Of a stretch of 64,000 nucleotides of DNA, positions 10,722-23,700 are shown one piece after another. The translations under genes and the position numbers were made by a program. Origin of the DNA: Nipponacmea schrenckii (Eukaryota > Mollusca > Gastropoda > Lottiidae); contig CM060201.1 in the NCBI GenBank assembly GCA_030562195.1, forward strand, positions 20,472,454 to 20,536,453. Direction: 5' to 3'. The notes under the pieces are model-generated. The model saw nothing but the letters and a program-made list of their open reading frames with translations, searched no databases and was not told where the DNA came from. Numbering within the stretch: the first letter of the stretch is position 1; each line of letters starts with the position of its first letter.

Positions 10722-13700
10722 TGGCATCCCTACTAGAGAGTTCACATAGCTAATATTATATATCTTGTCATCCCTATTAGAGAGTTCACATAGCTAATAT
10801 TGTTTATCTTGTCATCCCTATTAGAGAGTTCACATAGCTTATATTGTTTATCTTGTCATCCCTATTAGAGAGTTCACATAGCTAATATTGTTTATCTTGT
10901 CATCCCTATTAGAGAGTTCACATAGCTTATATTGTTTATCTTGTTATCCCTATTAGAGAGTTCACATAGCTTATATTGTTTATCTTGTCATCCCTATTAG
11001 AGAGTTCACATAGCTTATATTATATATCTTGTCATCCCTATTAGAGAGTTCACATAGCTAATATTGTTTATCTTGTCATCCCTATTATAGAGTTCACATT
11101 GCTAATATTATTTATCTTGTCATCCCTATCAGAGAGTTCACATAGCTAATATTGTTTATCTAGTCATCCCTATTAGATAGTCAACATAGCTAATATTGTT
11201 TATCTTGTCATCCCTATCAGACAACAAGGGAGTTCACATAGCTAATATTGTTTATCTTGTCATCCCTATCAGAGAGTTCACATAGCTAATATTATTTATC
11301 TTGTCATCCCTATCAGAGAGTTCACATAGCTAATATTGTTTATCTTGTCATCCCTATCAGAGAGTCCACATAGCTTATATTGTTTATCTTGTCATCCCTA
11401 TTAGAGAGTCCACATAGCTAATATTGTTTATCTTGTCATCCCTATTAGAGAGGTCACATAGCTAATATTATTTATCTTGTCATCCCTATTATAGAGTTCA
11501 CATTGCTAATATTGTTTATCTTGTCATCCCTATTAGAGAGTTCACATAGCTAATATTGTTTATCTTGTCATCCCTATTAGAGAGTCCACATAGCTAATAT
11601 TATTAATCTTGTCATCCCTATCAGAGAGTCCACATAGCTAATCTTGTTTATCTTGTCATCCCTATTATAGAGTTCACATAGCTAATATCATTTATCTTGT
11701 CATCCCTATCAGAGAGTTCACATAGCTAATATTGTTTACCTTGTCATCCCTATTGGAGAGTTCACATAGCTAATATTGTTTATCTTGTCATTCCTATCAG
11801 AGAGTTCATATAGCTAATATTATTTATCTTGTCATCCCTATTAGAGAGTTCACATAGCTAATATTGTTTATCTTGTCATCCCTATTAGAGAGTTCACATA
11901 GCTAATATTGTTTATCTTGTCATCCCTATTAGAGTCCACATTGCTAATATTATTTATCTTGGCATCCCTATCAGAGAGTCCACAGAGCTAATATTGTTTA
12001 TCTTGTCATCCCTATTAGAGAGTTCACATAGCTAATATTATTTATCTTGTCATCCCTATTAGAGAGTTCACATAGCTAATATTGTTTATCTTGTCATCCC
12101 TATTAGAGAGTTCACATAGCTAATATTGTTTATCTTGTCATCCCTATTAGAGTCCACATTGCTAATATTATTTATCTTGGCATCCCTATCAGAGAGTTCA
12201 CATAGCTAATATTGTTTATCTTGTCATCCCTATCAGAGAGTCCACATAGCTAATATTGTTTATCTTGTCATCCCTATCAGAGAGTCCACAGAGCTAATAT
12301 TGTTTATCTTGTCATCCCTATCAGAGAGTCCACATTGCTAATATTATTTATCTTGTCATCCCTATTAGAGAGTTCACATAGCTAATATTATTTATCTTGT
12401 CATCCCTATTAGAGAGTTCACATAGCTAATATTATTTATCTTGTCATCCCTATCAGAGAGTTCACATACTTAATATTGTTTATCTTGTCATCCCTATCAG
12501 AGATTTCACATAGCTAATATTATTTATCTTGTCATCCCTATTAGAGATTTCACATAGCTTATGTTGTTTATATTGTCATCCCTATTAGAGAGTCCACATA
12601 GCTAATATTGTTTATCTTGTCATACCTATTAGAGAGTTCACATAGCTAATATTGTTTATCTTGTCATCCCTATTAGAGAGTCCACATAGCTAATATTGTT
12701 TATCTTGTCATCCCTATCAGAGATTTCACATAGCTAATATTATTTATCTTGTCATCCCTATTAGAGATTTCACATAGCTTATGTTGTTTATATTGTCATC
12801 CCTATTAGAGAGTCCACATAGCTAATATTGTTTATCTTGTCATACCTATTAGAGAGTTCACATAGCTAATATTGTTTATCTTGTCATCCCTATTAGAGAG
12901 TCCACATAGCTAATATTGTTTATCTTGTCATCCCTATTAGAGAGTCCACATAGCTAATATTGTTTATCTAGTCATCCCTATTAGAGAGTTCACATAGCTA
13001 ATATTATTTACCTTGTCATCCCTATTAGAGAGTCCACATAGCTAATATTGTTTATCTTGTCATCCCTATCAGAGAGTTCACATAGCTAATATTGTTTATC
13101 TTGTCATCCCTATCAGAGAGTTCACATAGCTAATATTGTTTATCTTGTTATCTCTGTTAGAGAGTTCACATAGCTAATATTGTTTATCTTGTCATCCCTA
13201 TTAGAGAGTCCACATAGCTAATATTATTTATCTTGTCATCCCTATCAGAGAGTTCACATAGCTAATATTGTTTATCTTGTCATCCCTATCAGAGAGTTCA
13301 CATAGCTAATATTGTTTATCTTGTCATCCCTATTAGAGAGTTCACATAGCTTATATTGTTTATCTTGTCATCCCTATCAGAGAGTTCACATAGCTTATAT
13401 TGTTTATCTTGTCATCCCTATCAGAGAGTTCATATAGCTTATATTGTTTATCTTGTCATCCCTATTAGAGAATCCACATAGCTAATATTGTTTATCTTGT
13501 CATCCCTTTTAGAGAGTTCACATAGCTAATATTGTTTATCTTGTCATCCCTATTAGAGAGTTCACATAGCTAATATTGTTTATCTTGTCATCCCTATTAG
13601 AGAGTTCACATAGCTAATATTGTTTATCTTGTCATCTCTATCAGAGAGTCCACATAGCTAATATTGTTTATCTTGTCATCTCTATCAGAGAGTCCACACA

Positions 13701-15041
13701 GCTAATATTATTTATCTTGTCATCCCTATTATAGAGTTCACATAGCTAATATTGTTTATCTTGTCATCCCTATCAGAGAGTTCACATAGCTAATATCATT
13801 TATCTTGTCATCCCTATTAGAGAGTTCACATAGCTTATATTGTTTATCTTGTCATCCCTATTAGAGAGTTCACATAGCTAATATTGTTTATCTTGTCATC
13901 TCTATCAGAGAGTCCACATAGCTAATATTGTTTATCTTGTCATCTCTATCAGAGAGTCCACATAGCTAATATTATTTATCTTGTCATCCCTATTATAGAG
14001 TTCACATAGCTAATATTGTTTATCTTGTCATCCCTATCAGAGAGTTCACATAGCTAATATTGTTTATCTTGTCATCCCTATTAGAGAGTTCACATAGCTT
14101 ATATTGTTTATCTTGTCATCCCTATCAGAGAGTTCACATAGCTTATATTGTTTATCTTGTCATCCCTATCAGAGAGTTCACATAGCTTATATTGTTTATC
14201 TTGTCATCCCTATTAGAGAATCCACATAGCTAATATTGTTTATCTTGTCATCCCTTTTAGAGAGTTCACATAGCTAATATTGTTTATCTTGTCATCCCTA
14301 TTAGAGAGTTCACATAGCTAATATTGTTTATCTTGTCATCCCTATTAGAGAGTTCACATAGCTAATATTGTTTATCTTGTCATCTCTATCAGAGAGTCCA
14401 CATAGCTAATATTGTTTATCTTGTCATCTCTATCAGAGAGTCCACATAGCTAATATTATTTATCTTGTCATCCCTATTAGAGAGTTCACATAGCTAATAT
14501 TGTTTATCTTGTCATCCCTATTAGAGAGTCCACATAGCTAATATTATTTATCTTGTCATCCCTATTAGAGAGTCCACATAGCTAATATTGTTTATCTTGT
14601 CATCTCTATCAGAGAGTTCACATAGCTAATATTGTTTATCTTGTCATCTCTATCAGAGAGTCCACATAGCTAATATTGTTTATCTTGTCATCTCTATCAG
14701 AGAGGTCACATAGCTAATATTGTTTATCTTGTCATCTCTATTAGAGAGTTCACATAGCTAATATTGTTTATCTTGTCATCCCTATTAGAGAGTTCACATA
14801 GCTAATATTGTTTATCTTGTCATCCCTATCAGAGAGGTCACATAGCTAATATTGTTTATCTTGTCATCCCTATCAGAGAGGTCACATAGCTAATATTGTT
14901 TATCTTGTCATCCCTATTAGAGAGTTCACATAGCTAATATTGTTTATCTTGTCATCTCTATCAGAGAGTCCACATAGCTAATATTGTTTATCTTGTCATC
15001 TCTATCAGAGAGTCCACATAGCTAATATTATTTATCTTGTC
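10722..15041 (+). repeat. 44-bp minisatellite in ankyrin intron 1, about 98 copies
   Basis: Unit: cttgtcatccctattagaga, then gttcacatagctaatattgt, then ttat. Common variants are tta/tca before gagag, gttcac/gtccac, and attgttt/attattt. Each unit holds CTAAT, then a pyrimidine-rich stretch, then TAG, an arrangement like a 3' splice site. One unit at about 11214-11232 has an extra acaacaaggg. The inverted arm carries the same array at 50296-51263. Confidence 0.95.
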
Positions 15042-15122
15042 AAAAACATGTTTTAATGTGATCTATGTATTTGTAATGTTTGAAGTAAAACTCCATTCTC
15101 ATATACATGTATTTGTTTACAG

Positions 15123-15221
15123 GATGGTGAGACAGCCCTGCATAGAGCCAGTCGTGAAGGTGATATAGAGACTCTAACTGTATTGATACAGAAGGGGGCA
15201 GATATTAATGCTAGTGATAAG
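15123..15221 (+). CDS. Ankyrin-repeat exon 1
   Basis: A 99-bp exon, phase 0 at both ends, bounded by tttgtttacag and gtaaatata. It encodes exactly one 33-residue ankyrin repeat starting DGETALHRASREGD and ending GADINASDK, with the family hallmarks T-A-L-H, the A at the first helix and the G-A-D-I-N turn. Ankyrin repeats form helix-loop-helix stacks used for protein binding. The symmetric phase means this exon can be added or skipped without breaking the frame. Confidence 0.85.
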
Positions 15222-15765
15222 GTAAATATATAGCTGGGTATTTTTCAGGTCTAATAAAGAAAGTGTATGTACGTGTGTAGATGTGACAACAAACTTTGTC
15301 TCTGTATCGTACATGTTTTGGAGTACACATTAAAGATACCTCAACTGTTGTATAGGCAGGGGGTTTCAGGATTCATTTACGCGACTAAAATGTCCGAAGT
15401 TCACAACAACATCTAAAATGTTCAGCTTTAATCCACATATTCACAATTATAAGATTGATTGACGACCACAAAATGTCCAAATTGTTAATTAGAGATATAA
15501 AGGACGATAAGACGGTGAATGAAAGTTTCTGGTCCCCTCTACATGCGGTTTTCTGCCATGAAGTTAGCACGCGCTTATCTATCCTATAATATTCAACTCT
15601 AACTTTACCTTGCAACTGCTGGTTTCTAATGTCAAACTTCACCTAAAACTCGTCTGCTAATAAAGACTACTATTTGGAACTCAACTGATAATTATTGAAA
15701 ATAAACAGTAAGGTTAGTGACGTATCTTATCAAATCTTCTATAATTCTAATATATTTGTTTACAG
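15222..15765 (+). other. Intron between ankyrin exons 1 and 2
   Basis: Starts with a stretch (aaatatatagctgggtattt...) that also follows ankyrin exons 15766, 17070, 17607, 20338 and 24290, so exons were duplicated together with intron sequence. No other feature is seen. Confidence 0.6.
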
Positions 15766-15864
15766 TATGGTCAGACAGCCCTACATCTTGCTAGTTTTTA
15801 TGGTAAAATAGAGGTGGCCAGGATATTAATAGAGAAGGGGGTTGATGTTAATGCTGTTACTGAG
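15766..15864 (+). CDS. Ankyrin-repeat exon 2
   Basis: A 99-bp, phase 0-0 exon encoding one repeat: begins YGQTALHLASFYGKIEV, ends GVDVNAVTE. Acceptor is tttgtttacag, donor gtaaat. The frame is intact and all core ankyrin positions are conventional. It follows exon 1 directly in frame. Confidence 0.85.
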
Positions 15865-17069
15865 GTAAATATATAGCTGGGTATTTTTCAGGTCTAATAA
15901 AGAAAGTGTATGTACGTGTGTAGATGTGACAACATTAAATATTGAATCTGAATAAGAAAAATTGTGTTGACATGTTGACGAGTTGACTAGTAATCGTGTT
16001 TTAAATGTTCCGAAGTAAAACTCCATTCTCATATATTGGGTCTAAAAGAGAGATGACGAAGTATACATTCTTTACTCGTTCGAAATTCACAGTACACAAG
16101 GCATTGACAAAAGTATAAACGTTCAAAGGCGGTAAAAAACAGTAAAAACGGTAAAAAATTGTATGGCTCTGGATCTCTTTCGACCAAAATTCTCAGTCTC
16201 ACATTTTTTCACAATCCCATCATGCACGTTGTCGCTAAGCAACGGCGACCTTTTATTCGAATAACCAGCCATACAGTTTAAACTTAAAATAGACTTGACT
16301 CAAGACTGGATTAACCAGACGTTCTATTAACAGCAGACGCTATTTGTCGTGCGGGTCGACGATATTTGTCACACGTGCATTTTAAACATAACACGCTCCA
16401 TATGTTGATAGGTGATCAAACTTTACACTCAATTCAATGAAAATAAAGTATTTTGAAACTTAATATTACACAATCCTTTAATCTTCAGTTTTCTCCTCCT
16501 AAAACTGAAGCGAGTAACTAGTAGTTACTAGGTCAAATTGGACTACGGCTATGGTCAGTAGGCTACTCTCCGGCCTAATTGGGTTGAGTTCTATCGCATT
16601 TTGCCAATTGGTATGAAATAGGGTTGGGGGTATTAGATTGGCTTTGGGTTAGGCTAATGGAAACTTTATTACATATTAGAATTCAACATTAAAATTGGAA
16701 TTTTACGTTCAAGCGTGAAGATGATCGACGTTAATAGCGTGACGGCCATGTTTATTTACATTGGTTACCGTGTATTACTACGCTCAATGTTTTGGTGATG
16801 AGGCAATGGCAGTTATTGTCTCATAAACGCCACACGTATTAACATTAGTCCAATGGAGAAAAACAATAGCTAATGTAAATATAACAAGATAATTGAAAAC
16901 AATCCTTATGTCAAACCTTTTTCGCAAAAATGTGTTTAAAACTAATATTATACACTTAGCTTCATTGTACACTGCATGGCCTCTCACTGTTAAACAAACA
17001 TGTTTTAATGTCATCTATGTATTTGTAAATGTTCGAAGTAAAACTCCATTCTAATATATTTGTTTACAG
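15865..17069 (+). other. Intron with about 950 bp of unassigned inserted sequence
   Basis: The first about 170 bp match the other post-exon intron segments. At about 16038 the pre-acceptor stretch (aactccattctcatatat) breaks off. About 960 bp of unrelated sequence follow, and the pre-acceptor motif resumes near 17010. This looks like an insertion, but I see no terminal repeats or coding frame. Confidence 0.4.
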
Positions 17070-17168
17070 TATGGTTGGACAGCCCTACATCTTGCTAGTT
17101 GGTTATGGTAAAATAGAGTTGGTCAGGATATTGATAGAGAAGGGGGTTGATGTTAATGCTGTGATAAG
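17070..17168 (+). pseudogene. Broken ankyrin-repeat exon
   Basis: Has the usual acceptor and donor and is 99 bp long. However, an extra G (agttggttatgg versus agtcgttatgg in the 20338 copy) shifts the frame and creates TAA at codon 14, and a base is missing near the end (gctgtgataag). The two changes cancel in length only. It is either a dead exon, an exon that must be skipped, or an error pair in the assembly. Confidence 0.7.
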
Positions 17169-17606
17169 GTAAATATATAGCTGGGTATTTTTCAGGTCTA
17201 ATAAAGAAAGTGTATGTACGTGTGTAGATGTGACAACATTAAATATTGAATCTGATAAAAAACACATGAAACTGAATTGTCTTTTTATTATTAGAAAGTA
17301 TTGTAATATTTTATCTGGGTCACTGAGCTATTAATAGTAACATGTGGTACACGTTAACAAATCTAGAAAATCTGAGAAATCCGACAATTTTATATTATAG
17401 ACTCGCTAGATATTGTAGTTGAGTTCTTTGAATAAGAAAAATTGTGTTGACATGTTGACGAGTTGACTGGTAATCGTTTGTAAATGTTTGAAGTAAAACT
17501 CCATTCTAATATATTTGTTTACAGTATGATAATTATTGAAAATAAACAGTAAGGTTAGTGACGTATCTTATCAAATCTTCTATAATTCTAATATATTTGT
17601 TTACAG

Positions 17607-17701
17607 GATGGTATGACAGCCCTACATCTTGCTAGTTTGGTAAAATAGAGGTGGTCAGGATATTGATAGAGAAGGGGGTTGATGTTAATGCTAGTGATAA
17701 G
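17607..17701 (+). pseudogene. Broken ankyrin-repeat exon, 4-bp deletion
   Basis: A 95-bp version of the ankyrin exon: four bases are missing after gctagttt, giving an early TAG. Splice sites are kept. About 85 bp upstream is an orphan acceptor (tttacagtatgataatt, about 17525) that leads straight into intron sequence, a scar of unequal recombination between modules. Confidence 0.7.
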
Positions 17702-20337
17702 GTAAATATATAGCTGGGTATTTTTCAGGTCTAATAAAGAAAGTGTATGTACAGTTTGAGATTTCCGCGCGTGTTACGATGTCCATTTTGGAAAGACATG
17801 TTATTTTAAACAAATAAGCATTTTAAAAAAGGCCTAGCCGTATTGTCTTTGGTTCGAGTTGTCATGATTCCGATTTGGTATGGTATAACGGACAAGGTCA
17901 CAAAATGAAAACAAACGGATTGTTTGAAGTCAAGCGTCAACATCAATGGAAAATGGCGTCTTTGTTTGATGTCAAAATTGTGGAAGATTTGAAAGTTTTT
18001 TGCTACTAAAAGAGATTTAGATGAACGTTTCAAAGCATAACACTTACAAACAGTACCAAATTCTATAAAAGATTTGTAGAAGCAATTTTGGGTGAAGACT
18101 GGACCAGAGAACTAGACTGAACACTCAGTGTCAGTAGTAGGCTAAGGCCTGCAAGGAACTGGACCTTGTTGTAGTTGTAGAAGAAAGAAGAAGACATGAT
18201 TTTTCAAGGCATGGCTTGTGATTCAAACAGTCAGTATATTGTACCTTTGTTTGCTGGGTAAATATTTACTCTTTGACCTAACTTTATAATTTTTGCAAAA
18301 GGCCTAGGGAAGATCTGAACAAGGAGTGTTGCATGTTTCAGTTTCATTTCCCAGTCTAGCTCCAATAGGCATGGCTTCTAGTAGAAGTCCTACATAGAAA
18401 TAACACAAACAAACATAGTTCACAACCATTTGCATCTCTACCATTTGTGAAAAGGCTTGTTATTTCAAGAAAATCTTTCATTTAGGCCATTTTGGAATCT
18501 GTGTATAACTATTAAGTTCCAATAAAATATCTCATGTCCATCTTATTTTAATCTGTGATTTGAATAATAAAATATTACAAATTGATTTATTGTTATATAA
18601 ATATAGCTTAACATATTTTTTATTTTTATTTCTGTAGGCCAAATTGATTAACATGGACTTATATTGGAGACAAGTATTTGTGAAGAAGTACAAACTTTGC
18701 AATTGAAATGAAGTTGCAAATTGACTAGAAACTACATTAGTGAAAGATACGAAGTTTCTTGGTTTGGAAAATTAAAAAAGGCAAAAAAACCCAAAGTGTA
18801 TCAGTGAATGTAATCTGTTTACATTTAAAGACCTTTATTGTGCTTTATCAACAGACTTCCCAGATGTTTAGGTGTTCCAAAGTTTGAAAAAAAAATCTAT
18901 TGTTGTCATTTAATAATTCTGTTTTCAATGTATTTAAATATTCTGCAAAAACAATCAATATACATGTATTATAACCAGTTTTACTTAAATTAACTTTGCT
19001 GAACAGTCAATGTCAAGGGTACAATTGTCTGCCAAAAAACATCTGTAGAATTGATCTGATAAAAACTGGAATCTAGAACAATATGACCATCACTTGAAAC
19101 AAATTATTTAATACCAGGTGGAAAGATATCATTCAACGCTTTTACAGTATTGTTCTGTTAATTATCAGACAAGGCTGGTTACTAATTCTGGGGCTGTCAA
19201 AAACTCTGAAGTATTGGGCATTCTTGATATGTTCTTTATTTTTCTCAACTTGACAAGAATGCCTTTGATACATCTTCAATTTCACCTTTATCAACTATTT
19301 GAGGTCATTAGTTAGGTGGCAAGTTAATGGTTTTATTCAAGTCAGCCTACGAACACATACATTAATATCACTATTGTCAAAATTGTAGTTTTCCAAGAAA
19401 TTCTGAAGTCAAATTGACCCAAACCCCAAATTTCAATACTGTCAATAAACATTATTTACTCTCTACTTTGAACTTTGAACTAAAATTTCTATCTCATATG
19501 TTTGAGGTGTTGAAAACCTTAATAATGAATAAAAAGGTTTAGAGGAAAATAGGTAATAAGTAGGCCTAGCCTAAGTTTGATTGCTCGGGATAGTAATTTT
19601 TTCGAAAATCTCAGTTAATTGGCAGTGGCCCAAGCAGCTGTTAAAAGATAGAAAACTTTTATAGAAAACAATGAAAGAATTTTTGGTTGTGATCTTTATT
19701 AATTGTGGATGAAATTGATTAAAATTAGTAAAGTTAATCGGTCACTACCTTTATCTTGTACAAGTTCAAGGTTTTCGTCGTTTAACTTTGTAAGTTATTG
19801 TAAGAGTTGTTTGTCATTTAGAAAGGTTTTAAAAAAATAAAAAAAGTAAAGCAACAAGTATTCAATATCACGATGAAAAGGATTGTGGCTTAAAGTGATT
19901 CGGAAATTGTATTAATGGCGCATTTAGCAACATCTCAAACTGCTACACAGGCCTGAGCCCAGTGGTGTTGGTATATTCTATAGAAACAGAAAATACAGGA
20001 ATAATTAACATAAATCATAACATAGATTGTTTCTCTTCTTGTTTTAACTTACAATAATATATCCAATTAGTTATCAAACTAGCTTTCAAATTGGCTATTT
20101 GAATTCTTGATAACTGCAACTTGAGCCTAACAGGGAAACAAACCGTTAAACTGTTTTTTAGAACATAACGTCAACAATAACAATACCCAGATTTGGAATT
20201 AGAGGCTGTTTTTGGTATAATAGATATTGCAGTCGAGTTCTTCAATAAGAAAAATTGTGTTGACATGTTGACGAGTTGACTGGTAATCGTTTGTAAATGT
20301 TTGAAGTAAAACTCCATTCTAATATATTTGTTTACAG
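17702..20337 (+). repeat. Intron, duplicated module copy A
   Basis: From about 17754 this intron matches 20719-24289 almost base for base up to the next ankyrin exon, apart from the solo LTR found only in copy B. Contains no exon I can support. Several short open frames are identical in both copies but have no coding look. Confidence 0.75.
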
Positions 20338-20436
20338 GATGGTTGGACAGCCCTACATCTTGCTAGTCGTTATGGTAAAATAGAGTTGGTCAGGATATTG
20401 ATACAGAAGGGGGTTGATATTCATGCTGTTACTAAG
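20338..20436 (+). CDS. Ankyrin-repeat exon 3
   Basis: A 99-bp, phase 0-0 exon encoding one repeat: DGWTALHLASRYGKIEL ... GVDIHAVTK. Frame and splice sites are intact. It closes duplicated module A. The corresponding exon of module B is at 24290. Confidence 0.85.
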
Positions 20437-20718
20437 GTAAATATATAGCTGGGTATTTTTCAGGTCTAATAAAGAAAGTGTATGTATGTGTGTAGATGTG
20501 ACAACATTAAATATTGAATCTGATAAAAAACACATGAAACTGAATTGTCTTTTTATTATTAGAAAGTATTGTAATATTTTATCTGGGTCACTGAGCTATT
20601 AATAGTAACATGTGGTACACGTTAACAAATCTAGAAAATCTGAGAAATCCGACAATTTTATATTATAGACTCGCTAGATATTAAATTGCGAGGATGCTTA
20701 TGAAGACAGCCGGTGTCA

Positions 20719-23700
20719 CAGTTTGAGATTTCCGCGCGTGTTACATTGTCTATTTTGGAAAGACATGTTATTTTAAACAAATAAGCATTTTAAAAAAGGC
20801 CTAGCTGTATTGTCTTTGGTTCGAGTTGTCATGATTCCGATTTGGTATGGTATAACGGACAAGGTCACAAAATGAAAACAAACGGATTGTTTGAAGTCAA
20901 GCGTCAACATCAATGGAAAATGGCGTCTTTGTTTGATGTCAAAATTGTGGAAGATTTGAAAGTTTTTTGCTACTAAAAGAGATTTAGATGAACGTTTCAA
21001 AGCATAACACTTACAAACAGTACCAAATTCTATAAAAGATTTGTAGAAGCAATTTTGGGTGAAGACTGGACCAGAGAACTAGACTGAACACTCAGTGTCA
21101 GTAGTAGGCTAAGGCCTGCAAGGAACTGGACCTTGTAGTTGTAGAAGAAAGAAGAAGACATGATTTTCCAAGGCATGGGTTGTGATTCAAACAGTCAGTA
21201 TATTGTACCTTTGTTTGCTGGGTAAATATTTACTCTTTGACCTAACTTAATAATTTTTGCAAAAGGCCTAGGGAAGATCTGAACAAGGAGTGTTGCATGT
21301 TTCAGTTTCATTTCCCAGTCTAGCTCCAATAGGCATGGCTTCTAGTAGAAGTCCTACATAGAAATAACACAAACAAACATAGTTCACAACCATTTGCATC
21401 TCTACCATTTGTGAAAAGGCTTGTTATTTCAAGAAAATCTTTCATTTAGGCCATTTTGGAATCTGTGTATAACTATTAAGTTCCAATAAAATATCTCATG
21501 TCCATCTTATTTTAATATGTGATTTGAATAATAAAATATTACAAATTGATTTATTGTTATATAAATATAGCTTAAAATATTTTTTATTTTTATTTCTATA
21601 GGCAAGATGGATTGGACTAATATTGGAGACAAGTATTTGTGAAGAAGTACAAACTTTGCAATTGAAATGAAGTTGCAAATTGACTAGAAACTACATTAGT
21701 GAAAGATACGAAGTTTCTTGGTTTGGAAAATTAAAAAAGGCAAAAAAACCCAAAGTGTATCAGTGAATGTAATCTGTTTACATTTAAAGACCTTTATTGT
21801 GCTTTATCAACAGACTTCCCAGATGTTTAGGTGTTCCAAAGTTTGAAAAAAAAATCTATTGTTGTCATTTAATAATTCTGTTTTCAATGTATTTAAATAT
21901 TCTGCAAAAACAATCAATATACATGTATTATAACCAGTTTTGTGCTTTTACTTAAATTAACTTTGCTGAACAGTCAATGTCAAGGGTACAATTGTTTGCC
22001 AAAAAACATCTGTAGAATTGATCTGATAAAAACTAGAATCTAGAACAATATGACTGTATTGGAATAACATACATATATTACTCCAAATATTCAATATTTC
22101 TATAATGTTTTACAATTTTGTATTGAGCCCTAATATAACAGTGAGAATGTTTTGTTATGGTATTGTAATGAACAGTTAGTTAGTATTATTAGTATTCACC
22201 TGATTAAGTATTTTTCTAAACAATGTTTATTTATATGTTCATATTATGTAAGTTAAGTAGTATCTTTAAATACAAGGGGCACAACCATGTTTTCTTTGTC
22301 TATATGTTCCACCAATCAGGAATAAGCATTCTTGACCTAGTTTAGAAGGAATGATGCCATCTAAAAGTCAGTTCCACCAATGCCATTGTTCAAATAGGTC
22401 CTTTTTACAAAATTTACTCAGTCAAGACCGCATTCAAAAGGAAAAGTAAGTTTTTGTATTTTTGTACTAAAAGTATTGTAGAATTTGTCACTTTTTTTTT
22501 CAATAGCATTCATAACCTTCATTTCAAGGTTTTATTCTTTTTATGGCAAAATAATATTGTATTTCGTTTGTCTTGAATCGGGCAGTGTTTGCAGTATGCC
22601 TATATTTTCCCGTCTTCAGTGTATTAGCCCCATTGTCTATTTCATATATCATTAGCCCTTTTATTGTTAAGCTCATGTATATAGTTTAAGTCTTAAGTCA
22701 TAAGTTTTTATTCCTTTCACGACAAAGTAGTCTTTAATTTCCTTTGTCTTTATTTTGGCGGTTCTGTGTTGTCCCTGTTTCATTGCATTAGCCTTATAGT
22801 CAGTTCAGGCACATGTAGTAACAATTTTGGTTAAAACTGTTTGTTAAATTTTGCTCTATGTTTTATGTTTCATGTATTGAGAAAACCTTATTTTTGTTTA
22901 TTTAAGGTTTTACCAAGTTTTTTATCCATTTTGAAGATTATACTATAATAAAGAATTTTGATGATTAACTTGAGTTGGAACTACCCTTCTATAACAGAGA
23001 ATGCATCGGTCTAGGGATCTCATCCCAATACAATGACCATCACTTGAAACAAATTATTTAATACCAGGTGGAAAGATATCATTCAACGCTTTTACAGTAT
23101 TGTTCTGTAAATTATCAGACAAGGCTGGTTACTAATTCTGGGGCTGTCAAAAACTCTGAAATATTGGGCATTCTTGATATGTTCTTTATTTTTCTCAACT
23201 TGACAAGAATGCCTTTGATACATCTTCAATGGCACCTTTATCAACTATTTGAGGTCATTAGTTAGGTGGCAAGTTAATGGTTTTATTCAAGTCAGCCTAC
23301 GAACACATACATTAATATCACTATTGTCAAAATTGTAGTTTTCCAAGAAATTCTGAAGTCAAATTGACCCAAACCCCAAATTTCAATACTGTCAATAAAC
23401 ATTATTTACTCTCTACTTTGAACTTTGAACTAAAATTTCTATCTCATATGTTTGAGGTGTTGAAAACCTTAATAATGAATAAAAAGGTTTAGAGGAAAAT
23501 AGGTAATAAGTAGGCCTAGCCTAAGTTTGATTGCTCGGGATAGTAATTTTTTCGAAAATCTCAGTTAATTGGCAGTGGCCCAAGCAGCTGTGAAAAGATA
23601 GAAAACTTTTATAGAAAACAATGAAAGAATTTTTGGTTGTGATCTTTATTAATTGTGGATGAAATTGATTAAAACTAGTAAAGTTAATCGGTCACTACCT

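Noticed and set aside
10722..15041. CRISPR-like array of regular repeats
   Set aside because: The 44-bp and 32-bp units are contiguous, with no unique spacers and no cas genes, and the context is a eukaryotic intron.
17806..21000. Identical 75-residue minus-strand frames MKRSSKSLLVAKN at 17806 and 20773
   Set aside because: Identity comes from the recent intron duplication. No splice context or family, so most likely chance open frames.
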